A stretch of DNA of 30,254 nt from Litoribrevibacter sp041590855 (GCA_041590855.1 JBFHTA010000011.1:1-30254); one strand, 5' to 3'. Shown: positions 1 to 7,990, counted from the stretch's first letter. Notes: a model not told the origin generated them from the sequence alone. A program made the numbers and translations.

Positions 1-433
1 AATAAACGGTTTGCCGAGACTGAGGATTATACATACGGCTGTAATCGAAGGGGTTTTTGCGATAGATAACTTCGAAGCTGTCCATAACCCAAGCCGGATT
101 ACGCACGCAACAAATCACTTTAAAATCATCATAAAGTTCGGTCAGCTGGTGCAAACGGGCAGTCCAGATACGATTGGTATCAAACACAATCTGTTTATCT
201 GATTGCTCTTGGTAGTAGGTATTAAATAACGCCCGGCAAATATCTTTTCGTTTCGATTCATTGAAGAAGGTAAAGAATTCGCCCCCTGCCCCCATTTGTT
301 CAAGACAACCATTCATCAAGGAAGCAACAGGGCTGGACATGGCTGCATGAAAACTGGGATTCTGGCGTAAAATTCCTGCCAGCAATGTTGAACCGGAACG
401 CGGTAAACCTGAAATAAAATGTATTTGTTGCAT
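1..433 (-). CDS. Sulfotransferase family protein, 5' part (cut by window edge)
   Basis: The minus strand is open from an ATG at 433 to the window edge, giving the first 144 residues of a protein whose C-terminus lies outside. It begins MQQIHFISGLPRSGSTLL, where GLPRSGSTLL (about residues 9-18) is the 5'-phosphosulfate-binding loop of PAPS-dependent sulfotransferases. A later VRNPAWVMDSF segment (about residues 113-123) fits the 3'-phosphate-binding strand and helix. Members move a sulfuryl group from PAPS to a hydroxyl or amine on a sugar, peptide or small molecule; the acceptor cannot be told here. No signal peptide is visible, so it is probably cytoplasmic. The Shine-Dalgarno match is weak (AGG, 4 bases from the ATG). 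The family call is secure from the loop; the substrate is unknown. Confidence 0.85.
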   Translation of the reverse strand, partial: MQQIHFISGLPRSGSTLLAGILRQNPSFHAAMSSPVASLMNGCLEQMGAGGEFFTFFNESKRKDICRALFNTYYQEQSDKQIVFDTNRIWTARLHQLTELYDDFKVICCVRNPAWVMDSFEVIYRKNPFDYSRMYNPQSRQTVY

Positions 434-577
434 AAAACCTATGCTGTGATCAGTAGTTAAAGTAGTTTGCTGCGAACCTAAACAACATGCCCAAATGCTG
501 GAATACAATGGGGCAAACGTCTGTAGTTTCATTAACAACAAACATTGATCGCCCTTGGCAGTCACTACACTGACCAC

Positions 578-784
578 CTACATCAATATTGAATAGAAAT
601 CGCAAGATATTCGATTACACGGAATTACATCTCCGAGTAATTCACTCAGAAAAGCGCTGGCCATGGCATCAGCTTTAACGATAGACGATAATTTTTGGTA
701 GGGTGATAAAAGACTAACCACCTCAAAAAAGAAAAGTCTCAACAGGAAGGCAATCATCCTTTCTAAATGACGATCTTCACTCAC
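578..784 (-). CDS. Doubtful small ORF (68 aa)
   Basis: A GTG-started frame of 68 codons, with a hydrophobic stretch near residues 12-26 (IAFLLRLFFFEVVSLL) and no recognisable domain. No usable Shine-Dalgarno sequence is present: the only AGG lies directly against the GTG. It lies alone in an AT-rich gap, where open frames of this length occur by chance. I list it because it does not overlap any better gene, but I think it more likely non-coding than coding. Confidence 0.15.
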   Translation of the reverse strand: MSEDRHLERMIAFLLRLFFFEVVSLLSPYQKLSSIVKADAMASAFLSELLGDVIPCNRISCDFYSILM

Positions 785-833
785 CCTAAAACCATACTAA
801 CGCGGCTGTTTTTTTAACTTACCTCAACCAATA

Positions 834-913
834 AATAGTCAACAGATTGCTTTCTAAATAGATTGTTATATCAGCCTTCAATAGTCAACAGACTGCATGC
901 CAAATAGTTTGTT
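834..913. repeat. Two 34-bp imperfect direct repeats, 46-bp period
   Basis: Copies at 834-867 and 880-913 both start aatagtcaacaga and end in a ttgtt block, and agree at 29 of 34 positions by eye. The copies are separated by 12 bases. They lie in the gap between a sulfotransferase and an SPFH gene. They could be paired protein-binding sites or the relic of a local duplication; nothing in the sequence decides between these. Confidence 0.7.
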
Positions 914-1049
914 TTGGTAATCCTAAATAGGTAATTACGAAGCGCAGAGTGGGCAAATATCATTGCCTGTTGACCACGCTCCAAAGGAGTGTAAATAGAC
1001 GCTAAGAAAAGGGAATTTAGAAATACTGTTTAAGATTTGAGAAACAGCA

Positions 1050-1103
1050 AGAAGAGAAATCCCCTAACCAGGCCTGCTTCACTGCAGTGAATCCCGGTTA
1101 GGG
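1050..1103 (-). terminator. Rho-independent terminator of the SPFH gene
   Basis: An inverted repeat, ccctaacc (1062-1069) with ggttaggg (1096-1103), encloses a second perfect palindrome, ttcactgcagtgaa. On the minus strand it is followed by ATTTCTCTTCTT, a U-rich tail. It lies 9 bases after the SPFH stop codon. Confidence 0.7.
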
Positions 1104-1112
1104 AGGAATCAA

Positions 1113-2534
1113 TTACCGGTCTTTGGTTTTTGAGATATCCCGGTCGTAACTCAGGCGTTTAGCTGCATCCAACGTCAGCAATTGCATAAACGCACGTGTT
1201 TCTGAGTCGCCACCAACAGGGGTATCACCGCTTGCGCCAAAGACATTGGTCGGAACTGCGCGCTTGGCATAAGCATCAGCCCATAATTTCTGAATTTTAA
1301 CCTCGGCATCCAGCTTTTGAGCCAAGGCATTATCCGCACGAAGAATCTCGCGCTTTTTATAGGCTTCCGCATCGGCCAGGGTCTTAACGGTTTGCGCTTC
1401 AATCTTGGCTTTCTCCAGTTGGATCTCGGCCGTTTCTTTTTCAATTTGCGCTTGCTCTTTCAGCTTCAACGCTTTGGTCAATGCCAATTGCTTCTCGGTT
1501 TGAGCTTCGGTAGTGCGCTGAATCTGCTCTACCTTGGCTTGAGCCTGACGCTCTGCCACTTCACGTTCACCTTTCGCTATGGCTAGCAAACGCTGCTCTT
1601 CTTCCTGAATACGTTGCTCACGTGCAATGGCACGATCCGCAGAAGCTTTTTGCTTCAACTGCATACGTTCAACGAATTTACTGTTCGGACGCATGTTAGT
1701 AACACGCGCATCAACCACTGCGATTCCGAAGTTAACAAACTTCTGTGATTTCTTCTTTGGCTGACCGTTTTCGTCCAATACTTTATTGACTACAAAGGCT
1801 ACTTTGGCTTCATCGCCATAGGATTCCTGATTCTGACCTAACGCGGCATTCGCGGACCCCTTTATTTTACGCTCAGAACGAATCGTGACCTCTTCGCGAC
1901 GCACAATGTAAATACCACTGGTCATTTGTTGTTCGAATTCGGAATTGAACTCCGAACGAGCGCCAGAGTAATAGTTTTCCGCACTGAACAAAGAAGCTGT
2001 TGCCTGTAAGGTTTCTTTAAACGCAGGAATCAGTGCTGTTCTCAACAGGTTTTCCGGCGTCCGGTATTCGTGTGCCAATTGAAGAAAGGATTCCTGATCA
2101 CTGGGAATCGAAAAGCGTACCGTTGCTTCTGCATTGGCATCTACCTGATCAAGAAACATGATATTTAACGGAGGAATCGCCGCACTGGCTTCAGACGTAT
2201 CGCGTTCGGCCTGCAAATGATCGGTTGCACCGGCTTCTGCCTGTACCGTCATGGCACGCTTCCAAGCGTTATAACGACCAAAAGGATAGAACTTGTAGCC
2301 TGGTTCAGACACCACTTCCTCGTCCCCCATAACGGTACGCACATGGTACACATAACCGGGTTCTGCATAGAAAATGCCTGAGCCGGTAAAGCCCAAACCA
2401 AATCCGATTGCCGCAATAGTCAGGATTAACCGAAGAGCGCCCTTTGGAACTTTCTCTTGGTCTTTAATTCCGAAATGAAGAAAAATAGCAATGACCAGCG
2501 CGATGCCTGCAATGCCGAAACCGATGGATGTCAT
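1113..2534 (-). CDS. SPFH/Band-7 (prohibitin-like) membrane protein
   Basis: A 473-residue protein starting MTSIGFGIAG. Two hydrophobic segments lie at about residues 4-21 and 34-54, then an SPFH/Band-7 domain at about 55-290 (FYAEPGYVYHVRTVMG onward), then a long Lys/Glu/Gln/Ala-rich coiled coil at about 300-440, and a short tail. This is the stomatin/prohibitin architecture: membrane-anchored oligomers that scaffold other membrane proteins. The actual partner is unknown. I chose the ATG at 2534 because AAGGA lies 8 bases upstream of it; the longer frame from 2582 has no Shine-Dalgarno sequence and would add 16 residues. No partner gene such as an NfeD-type protease is adjacent, and the gene appears monocistronic, ending at a hairpin. 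The domain call is firm; the function is not. Confidence 0.85.
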   Translation of the reverse strand: MTSIGFGIAGIALVIAIFLHFGIKDQEKVPKGALRLILTIAAIGFGLGFTGSGIFYAEPGYVYHVRTVMGDEEVVSEPGYKFYPFGRYNAWKRAMTVQAEAGATDHLQAERDTSEASAAIPPLNIMFLDQVDANAEATVRFSIPSDQESFLQLAHEYRTPENLLRTALIPAFKETLQATASLFSAENYYSGARSEFNSEFEQQMTSGIYIVRREEVTIRSERKIKGSANAALGQNQESYGDEAKVAFVVNKVLDENGQPKKKSQKFVNFGIAVVDARVTNMRPNSKFVERMQLKQKASADRAIAREQRIQEEEQRLLAIAKGEREVAERQAQAKVEQIQRTTEAQTEKQLALTKALKLKEQAQIEKETAEIQLEKAKIEAQTVKTLADAEAYKKREILRADNALAQKLDAEVKIQKLWADAYAKRAVPTNVFGASGDTPVGGDSETRAFMQLLTLDAAKRLSYDRDISKTKDR

Positions 2535-2958
2535 AGGCAGTTTCCTTGTGCCGAAGATTTGATATTTAGCTGCCTTCATCATCTGGCTATGTTGCTATAG
2601 CACACCGACAAAAGCGCCGACATTCTAGTCGAGACCAACGCTAAATGGCCAGAATAAGTCTTTCAAATGCGCAAAGGTTCTCGAAATCAAACAAACCTGT
2701 GACGTACCGCACCTTTCACATCTAACCAAGGGGTTAGATTTTTACTGATAACTATGTCAATTAATCCTTTTCCTGGCACAAAGTTACAAAACAGGGAGCA
2801 AGTTCACGTTTTAACTGACTAAGACTCACTAAAATGCGCAGTGACAAATCACGTCACATTCATGGAAATTTCTGACAATTTTTGACGCCTTTGCCCATAA
2901 AGCCCAGTCATTCGATGGAATTTCCGATTAACCTTTTTAACGTTGAAATACTAACTGC
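2535..2958. other. Divergent intergenic region with an orphan hairpin
   Basis: This 424-base stretch separates two divergently transcribed genes, so both promoters should be here, but no good -35/-10 pair stands out. It carries a terminator-like hairpin at 2720-2743 in plus orientation that follows no gene on that strand. Otherwise I see only AT-rich sequence. Confidence 0.6.
2720..2743 (+). terminator. Orphan terminator-like hairpin
   Basis: The perfect stem atctaacc/ggttagat with loop aagg is followed by a T run (ttttt at 2739-2743). It is oriented to stop plus-strand transcription, yet the only gene to its left runs the other way. It could end a small RNA, act as an attenuator for the gene at 2959, or block antisense reading. 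Confidence 0.55.
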
Positions 2959-3438
2959 ATGAAAACCCTAATCTTTTCTGAATCCAACCAAACTCCGGTC
3001 ACTTTGAAGCAAATCCCTCGCAGTCAGTATATGGGCGGCCCGGTGTGCAGTGCGCCACTCGACAACAAGAGCCGTTACGCCTTCTTCAAACTTTTAAGAA
3101 AGAAATCCCGCACATCCAAGCCAGCCCACATTGGTCATTCCACCCATAACTTCAGTGCGGCTGCCTGGCTAAGTTTTGATCATGAAATACATTGTTCACT
3201 TAAGCTACTTATCACCTATGAAGACGCCCTGGGTGAACAACATGCTTTGGTCGACACTACAGATGCCCGAGGGACCCGTTCAGTAATGCTCTCTGGTCAG
3301 GTGACTCTCGAAGTTCAAGGCGATCTGGAAAGTCTGAAAGTGGAATGCCTTGGTCTCCCTGCAGATACCCGCTGCTGGGTGGATGACGTGCATTTTCAGA
3401 AAAAAGAAAGTACAACGCCTCAGGCACACTCTGCTTAG
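2959..3438 (+). CDS. Hypothetical protein, 159 aa
   Basis: I do not recognise this protein. It has no signal peptide, membrane segment or known motif. The N-terminal 60 residues are basic (KLLRKKSRTSKP near residues 44-56). The C-terminal 100 residues look like alternating beta strands (LKLLITYEDALG, QVTLEVQGDLESLKVECLG) ending CWVDDVHFQKK, which resembles a small beta-sandwich, but that is only an impression. The start is the ATG at 2959; no clear Shine-Dalgarno sequence precedes it, which lowers confidence. It converges with the UDG-family gene, the two stops being 34 bases apart with a hairpin between. Length and clean spacing make a real gene likelier than not. Confidence 0.6.
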   Translation: MKTLIFSESNQTPVTLKQIPRSQYMGGPVCSAPLDNKSRYAFFKLLRKKSRTSKPAHIGHSTHNFSAAAWLSFDHEIHCSLKLLITYEDALGEQHALVDTTDARGTRSVMLSGQVTLEVQGDLESLKVECLGLPADTRCWVDDVHFQKKESTTPQAHSA

Positions 3439-3447
3439 GATCAGCTC

Positions 3448-3483
3448 AGGCAAGGCTAAGGCTATAAACGCCTTATCCTGCCT
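3448..3483. terminator. Possible shared terminator between convergent genes
   Basis: A two-part inverted repeat, AGGCA with TGCCT outside and AAGGC with GCCTT inside, lies between the stop at 3438 and the last codons of the UDG-family gene. No clear T run follows on either strand, so it is a weak candidate. Confidence 0.35.
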
Positions 3484-4147
3484 CAAATATCTCTGCAACA
3501 ATTCGCTTTAATTCAGGTACTACCTCATCCTCAAACCAAGGGTTCTTTTTTAACCACAGGGTATTTCTAGGCGATGGGTGGGGTATTGGCAAAAAACCAT
3601 GGGCTAAATATTCACGATAATTTCTGACGGTTTCCGTTAAGGTCTTTTTCTTACTGTCCCCAAAATGCTTTCCTAAGTAATAGTTCTGCGCGTAACTCCC
3701 CCCCCGCAGGGTTAACTGTATATTCGGCATTAAAGCCAGCACAGATCCATGCCACTGACGGGCACACTCTGGTCGAGGTGGAAGATCGCCACTGCGTCCC
3801 TTTCCCGGATAACAGAACCCCATGGGCACAATAGCCATTTGTGACTCGTCATAAAACTGTGTTTTTTCCATATCTAACCATTGTCTCAACCGATCACCGC
3901 TGGGATCATTCCAGGGAATACCCGTCGCATGGACACGCGTTCCCGGTGCTTGTCCGATAATCAGCAATCGTGCCCGGGTATCTGCCCTGATCACCGGATT
4001 GGGCTCCAACACTGATTCACACAAACGGCACGCACGAACCTCATCCAAAAGATTCCTTAGCTGAATCACTTGTGACTGTGTTTGTGTTTGTGTTTGTGTT
4101 TGTGTTTGTGTTTGCGGGATTTTCAAACCGGAATCGGGTTTCGACAT
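3473..4147 (-). CDS. Uracil-DNA glycosylase family protein
   Basis: A 224-residue protein of the uracil-DNA glycosylase superfamily, which cuts uracil from DNA at the start of base excision repair. Motif 1 is GQAPG (residues 65-69), and motif 2 is HPSPRN (190-195). Four cysteines, C40 and C43 (CRLC), C112 and C128, are spaced like the [4Fe-4S] ligands of family 4/5 enzymes, so a cluster is probable. Motif 1 lacks the catalytic Asp of family 1. Residues 12-26 are a QT repeat (six QT pairs, then QSQ) encoded by a hexamer microsatellite and lie outside the fold. The ATG at 4147 has only a weak ribosome site; a start after the repeat is possible. It is divergent from the LemA-fusion gene at 4226, with only 78 bases between. 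Superfamily is firm, subfamily and substrate are not. Confidence 0.85.
   Translation of the reverse strand: MSKPDSGLKIPQTQTQTQTQTQTQSQVIQLRNLLDEVRACRLCESVLEPNPVIRADTRARLLIIGQAPGTRVHATGIPWNDPSGDRLRQWLDMEKTQFYDESQMAIVPMGFCYPGKGRSGDLPPRPECARQWHGSVLALMPNIQLTLRGGSYAQNYYLGKHFGDSKKKTLTETVRNYREYLAHGFLPIPHPSPRNTLWLKKNPWFEDEVVPELKRIVAEIFEAG
4077..4114. repeat. Hexanucleotide microsatellite (tgtgtt, about 6.3 copies)
   Basis: A perfect 6-bp tandem array, 38 bases long, inside the 5' coding part of the UDG-family gene, where it encodes alternating Gln and Thr on the minus strand. The unit is a multiple of three, so slippage changes the number of QT pairs without shifting the frame. Confidence 0.95.
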
Positions 4148-4225
4148 ACGTTTTATAAACTTCTACACTGGGAATTTTCTGAGCATGATTTTACGCCACT
4201 CGCACGCTGGCTATAGGATTTTAAA

Positions 4226-6529
4226 GTGACGATCAAGGAAAGACTACTGACTCAACTTCTTCCCATCATTCTCGGCACTCTGGCATTTTGGGGTGGCTGG
4301 AAATTGATGCATTTTGGATTCGATGAAATCCAGGCTCTCAGACAATTAGAACGAACTCCAATTGTGTCTTTAAACAGTTTAGTACCAGGGCCAAACGCTG
4401 TCAGTGGTTTTGTTGAGACTGCGCCCGATACGGCCCTGGTAAATAGTTATCATACCAACACACCCAGCGTGTATTACTACTATACCCATGAGATCGAGAA
4501 GCGGGATTCAGAGGGCAACACATCGTGGGATTTGGTCGATTCCAGAACCGAACACGTTAACTTCCTGCTAAAAGATCACTCCAAATCCGTATACGTTGAT
4601 ACCCGTACTTACGCCCAATGGACCGACTGGTCCGTTGAGCAAAGTTTTCAAACCGTCACTGGCGATCACAGATACACCGAGTACCGGATTGAACCTGACG
4701 ACAAGCTATTCCTATTTGCCCAGGCTCGACCTGTTGCCACCGCAGACTCAGACAATCAGGCATTATCTTTGGATTTTCGTCCGGCCGACACCTACACGCC
4801 GATTATTTCAACCTATGATAAAAGCTACGAGCAACAACGTATGGGCAGTGCGGGTGTCTTTTATCTTTGGGGCGGGCTGGCCTTAATTGCGATGTCCATC
4901 TACGCGTTGGCAATTTTGATACGTGTGCATAAGGTCTGGAAATACCAAACTCTACTCATTACCTGCGTCAGTCTGGTACTAATCCACTTTAGTTTGCTGA
5001 TGATGGATAAAGATCTCAAGCAGGCCATCGACCGATATCAGCAACAATGGACCCACACACTGGATCAACTCACCCGACTCAATAAAGGCGACCAGACCAG
5101 TGCACACCAGCTTCTTGTTCAGGGTAATGCCCAATTTGAAGATTACTATCTGAATCAGGAGCTGGATGAGTACAAACTTAACATGGCACTCTCTCAGTAC
5201 CTGGTTCAACAGCAACTGGATCGCTTTCCTGAATGGGTCTTGGCACCCTTGTGGGGACATTCATTAGACGAAACTAAACAAGTTCAACTCAACCCGACAC
5301 TGCAAAGTAAACTTAACCTGAGATTGCAAAAACTGGCAGATTCCCGGCTAACCAGTGGTTGGCACCATTTCTTCTTTTTCCTCGGATTGGGCATGATGCT
5401 GCTGTTTAGCTGGTTAGGTTTCCGTCGTATCAAATTCAAGCGCCTGATTGAAAACATCCCGACTCAAAAGACCTTAGGTCTGGTGCCAGGGATGACCGAA
5501 GTACAAGGAAAAGTGACTTTACCTGAAGACACCAAAGCGCTATCCAGCCCCATGACAGGAAGCCAATGCAGTTGGTATCACTATCAGGTAAAAGAAAAAC
5601 GCGGCAGCGGTAAAGACGCAAAATGGGTCACGATCGTCGACGACTTACAATATATCGATTTTGAATGCGAAGACGACGAAGGCCGGGTCAAGATTGTGCC
5701 TCAGGACGCCGAAATCATTACCAGTCACTCGACTTCGCGTTCTTCTGGCAAACGCTCTTACTCCGAATCTGTGCTCAAGCTTAATGACCCGCTCTACGCC
5801 ATCGGAGAAGCCAAACCCGATCCCGAACGACAAGACACCCTACACATCACAGAAGCAGGTTCAAAACTGCCTTTTATTCTTAGCAACTTACCTGAATCCA
5901 AAGTGATGTTCCGCAAAGCCTGGGTCGGTCTGTTATTTTTAAACCTGGCTTTCACCGCTGTCTTCAGCAGTGGCCTGCTGTGGTTTGCCCAAAGCGGCAG
6001 TTTCTCACCCAGTGACTTCCTGCTCGCCGCCCTGGTTGGCCCCCTATACATGTTCCTATTCACCATGTTACTGCATTACAACGATCTCATCTTTCTTCGA
6101 CAACGGGCAGAACGAAACTGGGTCAATATGGGCGTAGCACTACGTAAACGAAAGAATCTGATTCCATCTCTGGAAACCTTGGTCAAAGAGTACATGAAAC
6201 ACGAACAAGGCCTGATGACCGACATGGCTAACTTCCGGTCTGCCGTTCAATCCGACCATGAAGACAAAGACTCTCTGCAAGCCTGCATCGGCGCAACGCA
6301 ACAGCTCTCGCAATCCGTCAATGCCGTGGTAGAAAACTACCCGGACCTTAAAGGCCAAACGCTTGTGTCCAAACTGATGGAGGAGCTGACACGCCTGGAA
6401 ACAGAACTGGCATTATTGAAGAACGGCTATAACGACTCGGTGACCCTGTACAACGAACGGTTAGAAACCTTCCCGGACATCATCTTCACCTGGGCATTTA
6501 AGTTCAAACCTCAAGAGTTGTTTGCGTAA
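4226..6529 (+). CDS. Membrane protein with two GIDE-like modules and a C-terminal LemA domain
   Basis: A 767-residue protein. In order: TM at about 7-30; a GIDE/MULAN-type module at 42-170; two TMs (210-233, 241-260); a soluble helical region (265-375); TM (380-399); a second GIDE-type module (412-533); two TMs (565-590, 596-616); and a LemA domain (617-763). The two modules share LVPG...V.G at their start, an aromatic -YHYQVKEKR-like strand and a final (D)PLYAIGEAKP-type strand. LemA is shown by YNDLIFLRQRAERNW, LRKRKNLIPSLE and the end motif YNDSVTLYNERLETFPD. GIDE domains are known from a mitochondrial E3 ligase, where they bind substrate; no RING is present here, so ligase activity is not implied. 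LemA proteins are membrane proteins of unclear role. The start is GTG, with AGGA 7 bases upstream. Function unknown. Confidence 0.8.
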   Translation: MTIKERLLTQLLPIILGTLAFWGGWKLMHFGFDEIQALRQLERTPIVSLNSLVPGPNAVSGFVETAPDTALVNSYHTNTPSVYYYYTHEIEKRDSEGNTSWDLVDSRTEHVNFLLKDHSKSVYVDTRTYAQWTDWSVEQSFQTVTGDHRYTEYRIEPDDKLFLFAQARPVATADSDNQALSLDFRPADTYTPIISTYDKSYEQQRMGSAGVFYLWGGLALIAMSIYALAILIRVHKVWKYQTLLITCVSLVLIHFSLLMMDKDLKQAIDRYQQQWTHTLDQLTRLNKGDQTSAHQLLVQGNAQFEDYYLNQELDEYKLNMALSQYLVQQQLDRFPEWVLAPLWGHSLDETKQVQLNPTLQSKLNLRLQKLADSRLTSGWHHFFFFLGLGMMLLFSWLGFRRIKFKRLIENIPTQKTLGLVPGMTEVQGKVTLPEDTKALSSPMTGSQCSWYHYQVKEKRGSGKDAKWVTIVDDLQYIDFECEDDEGRVKIVPQDAEIITSHSTSRSSGKRSYSESVLKLNDPLYAIGEAKPDPERQDTLHITEAGSKLPFILSNLPESKVMFRKAWVGLLFLNLAFTAVFSSGLLWFAQSGSFSPSDFLLAALVGPLYMFLFTMLLHYNDLIFLRQRAERNWVNMGVALRKRKNLIPSLETLVKEYMKHEQGLMTDMANFRSAVQSDHEDKDSLQACIGATQQLSQSVNAVVENYPDLKGQTLVSKLMEELTRLETELALLKNGYNDSVTLYNERLETFPDIIFTWAFKFKPQELFA

Positions 6530-6595
6530 CTCAAAACAAAATCAGAGGCGTTTAGGAACTAAAGGGCGAAATTCAGGCTAAATCCAAACACCCAA

Positions 6596-6623
6596 GAGCA
6601 ATCAGAGCTCACTTTGATTGCTC
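6596..6623 (-). terminator. Hairpin over the 3' end of the small membrane protein gene
   Basis: The perfect 9-bp inverted repeat gagcaatca/tgattgctc with a 10-base loop covers the last codons and the stop of the gene ending at 6602. On the minus strand a T/G-rich tail (TTGGGTGTTTGG) follows, so this is a weak intrinsic terminator or an RNA-stabilising hairpin. Confidence 0.4.
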
Positions 6624-7168
6624 GAATACTCATAAGGCAGCTTGGAATCTCTATACGGTATTCCTAGCGCCTCCAGTTCGTTGTAGATCAATTCCAAGTC
6701 CACACAACACTCATTGGTAAAATCAAAGAGACTTCCGTCTTTCTTAACAATGACTTTTATAAAGTCTCTATCAGAACCGCGCCTGTGACTCTCAAATCGT
6801 TGTTTAGTACCGATGTAATCAATCTCGTCAAAAGGAAGGAAAAAGGAAGCGTCTATCTTCTGACTGGGCGAGAGCCAATTAATGCCGCTGCCGTCCACTG
6901 TAATCTCCCACTGACCACCAGTACGAATCAGGCCTATGCCTTGAGAAACAAAGAAAGCAACTACCACTACAGCGATCAAACTGTAAATGCAGATAAAAGT
7001 TGTTGTTAGCCAATCAGGCGAACGAACCCAACCGCGCCCCGGAACAAAATGCCCATCGGCAAAAAAATTGATAAATACCCAGTGAAAAAACAGAAACATC
7101 AACGCCAATAGAATGCCAATAAAGATTTTGAATTGGCCAACTTCCTTTGCAGATTTCTCAATTTTCAT
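6602..7168 (-). CDS. Hypothetical two-TM membrane protein, 188 aa
   Basis: An unrecognised protein with two membrane segments at about residues 14-36 (IFIGILLALMFLFFHWVFI) and 54-76 (TTFICIYSLIAVVVVAFFV), followed by a soluble C-terminal domain of about 110 residues. That domain reads WEITVDGSGINWLSPSQ ... PFDEIDYIGTKQR, a beta-rich pattern like that of bacterial PH-like (bPH) domains that follow paired TMs. This match is by eye only. The ATG at 7168 has AGGA 6 bases upstream, which is good support. It lies downstream of the FKBP lipoprotein gene on the same strand but is separated from it by a strong promoterless gap and faces the LemA-fusion gene tail to tail. Probably a real gene of unknown role. 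Confidence 0.7.
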   Translation of the reverse strand: MKIEKSAKEVGQFKIFIGILLALMFLFFHWVFINFFADGHFVPGRGWVRSPDWLTTTFICIYSLIAVVVVAFFVSQGIGLIRTGGQWEITVDGSGINWLSPSQKIDASFFLPFDEIDYIGTKQRFESHRRGSDRDFIKVIVKKDGSLFDFTNECCVDLELIYNELEALGIPYRDSKLPYEYSSNQSEL

Positions 7169-7225
7169 CCGTATTCCTGACGTCCTTGTGATCTGTACTT
7201 ATTTGCCCATCATAAATATGAGGGC

Positions 7226-7252
7226 ATAAAAAAACCTCCCGAAGGAGGTTTT
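7226..7252 (-). terminator. Rho-independent terminator of the FKBP gene
   Basis: Perfect stem aaaacctcc/ggaggtttt around the tetraloop cgaa (7240-7243). Read on the minus strand it ends GGAGGTTTTTTTATG, a strong U tract, 22 bases past the FKBP stop codon. Confidence 0.9.
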
Positions 7253-7273
7253 CCAATCTTAAAACAAACGCAA

Positions 7274-7990
7274 TTAAGATTCTTTACCTTTAATGCTTAG
7301 TAGCTCAACTTCAAAGATCAACGCAGAGTTAGGCGGAATCTTAGGGCTTGGGCTTTGAGCGCCATAAGCCAGTTCAGCCGGTACATACAGTTTCCACTTG
7401 TCACCGACTTTCATCATTTGAAGAGCTTCAACCCAACCTTTAATCACACCGCCCACAGGGAAGGTTGCTGGTTGGCCACGATCAACTGAACTGTCGAAAA
7501 CCGTGCCATCAACCAAAGTACCATGATAGTGAGTCGTCACCATGTCAGAGATTGCCGGAGTTTCAGAGCCTTCTTCACCGCTCTTAAGCACTTCATATTG
7601 CAAACCGCTATCTAGTACAGTTACAACATCACGCTCGGCATTCTTCTTAAGGAAATCTTCACCCAAACGAAGGTTCTCGTCGTTAAGAGCTTTCATCTTG
7701 TCTTCCTGACGTGCACGAACTTCGTTGAAAGCCGCTGTCAATTCTTCCATCGTCAGGCGACGTTCTTTGTCTTCAAGAGCATCCTGCAGGCCTTGAGCAA
7801 TAGCCGCTACATTCATTTCTTCAAGACCTTCCTGGCGCATGCCGGAACCTACGTTATAACCAATGCCATAACTTACTTTGTCACTGTCTGTTTTCAGCTC
7901 TACTTCTTTTTCACCACAGCCAGTCAACGACAGGGTAGAAACCAATGCCGCACTTCCCAGTGCAGCAGCAATCATATTCTTTTTGAACAT
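7274..7990 (-). CDS. FKBP-type peptidyl-prolyl cis-trans isomerase, lipoprotein (FkpA/Mip-like)
   Basis: A 238-residue isomerase that speeds cis-trans turning of prolyl bonds in proteins of the cell envelope. The signal peptide ends in the lipobox LTGC with Cys25, so it should be lipidated and exported. Residues 35-125 form the helical dimerisation domain typical of Mip/FkpA (SYGIGYNVGSGMRQEG and a long charged helix). The FKBP domain spans 148-233: HYHGTLVDGTVFDSS, FPVGGVIKGW and LAYGAQ carry the usual pocket residues (Tyr155, Phe165, Asp166, Ile183, Trp186, Tyr209). Glu26-type residues after Cys25 are absent (G at +2), so the sorting signal does not indicate inner-membrane retention, and outer-membrane location is likely. 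The ribosome site is weak (GAG). It is a single gene ending at a strong hairpin. The family is certain; fkpA versus mip naming is not. Confidence 0.93.
   Translation of the reverse strand: MFKKNMIAAALGSAALVSTLSLTGCGEKEVELKTDSDKVSYGIGYNVGSGMRQEGLEEMNVAAIAQGLQDALEDKERRLTMEELTAAFNEVRARQEDKMKALNDENLRLGEDFLKKNAERDVVTVLDSGLQYEVLKSGEEGSETPAISDMVTTHYHGTLVDGTVFDSSVDRGQPATFPVGGVIKGWVEALQMMKVGDKWKLYVPAELAYGAQSPSPKIPPNSALIFEVELLSIKGKES

Larger units (their letters stand above)
434..1112. other. Non-coding stretch between sulfotransferase and SPFH genes
   Basis: This 680-base AT-rich stretch holds no convincing gene. It contains one 68-codon minus-strand frame at 578-784 (listed separately as doubtful), a pair of 34-bp imperfect direct repeats at 834-867 and 880-913, and a terminator hairpin for the SPFH gene at 1062-1103. 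The sulfotransferase promoter should lie just right of 433, but I see no strong match to the sigma-70 consensus. Confidence 0.6.
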
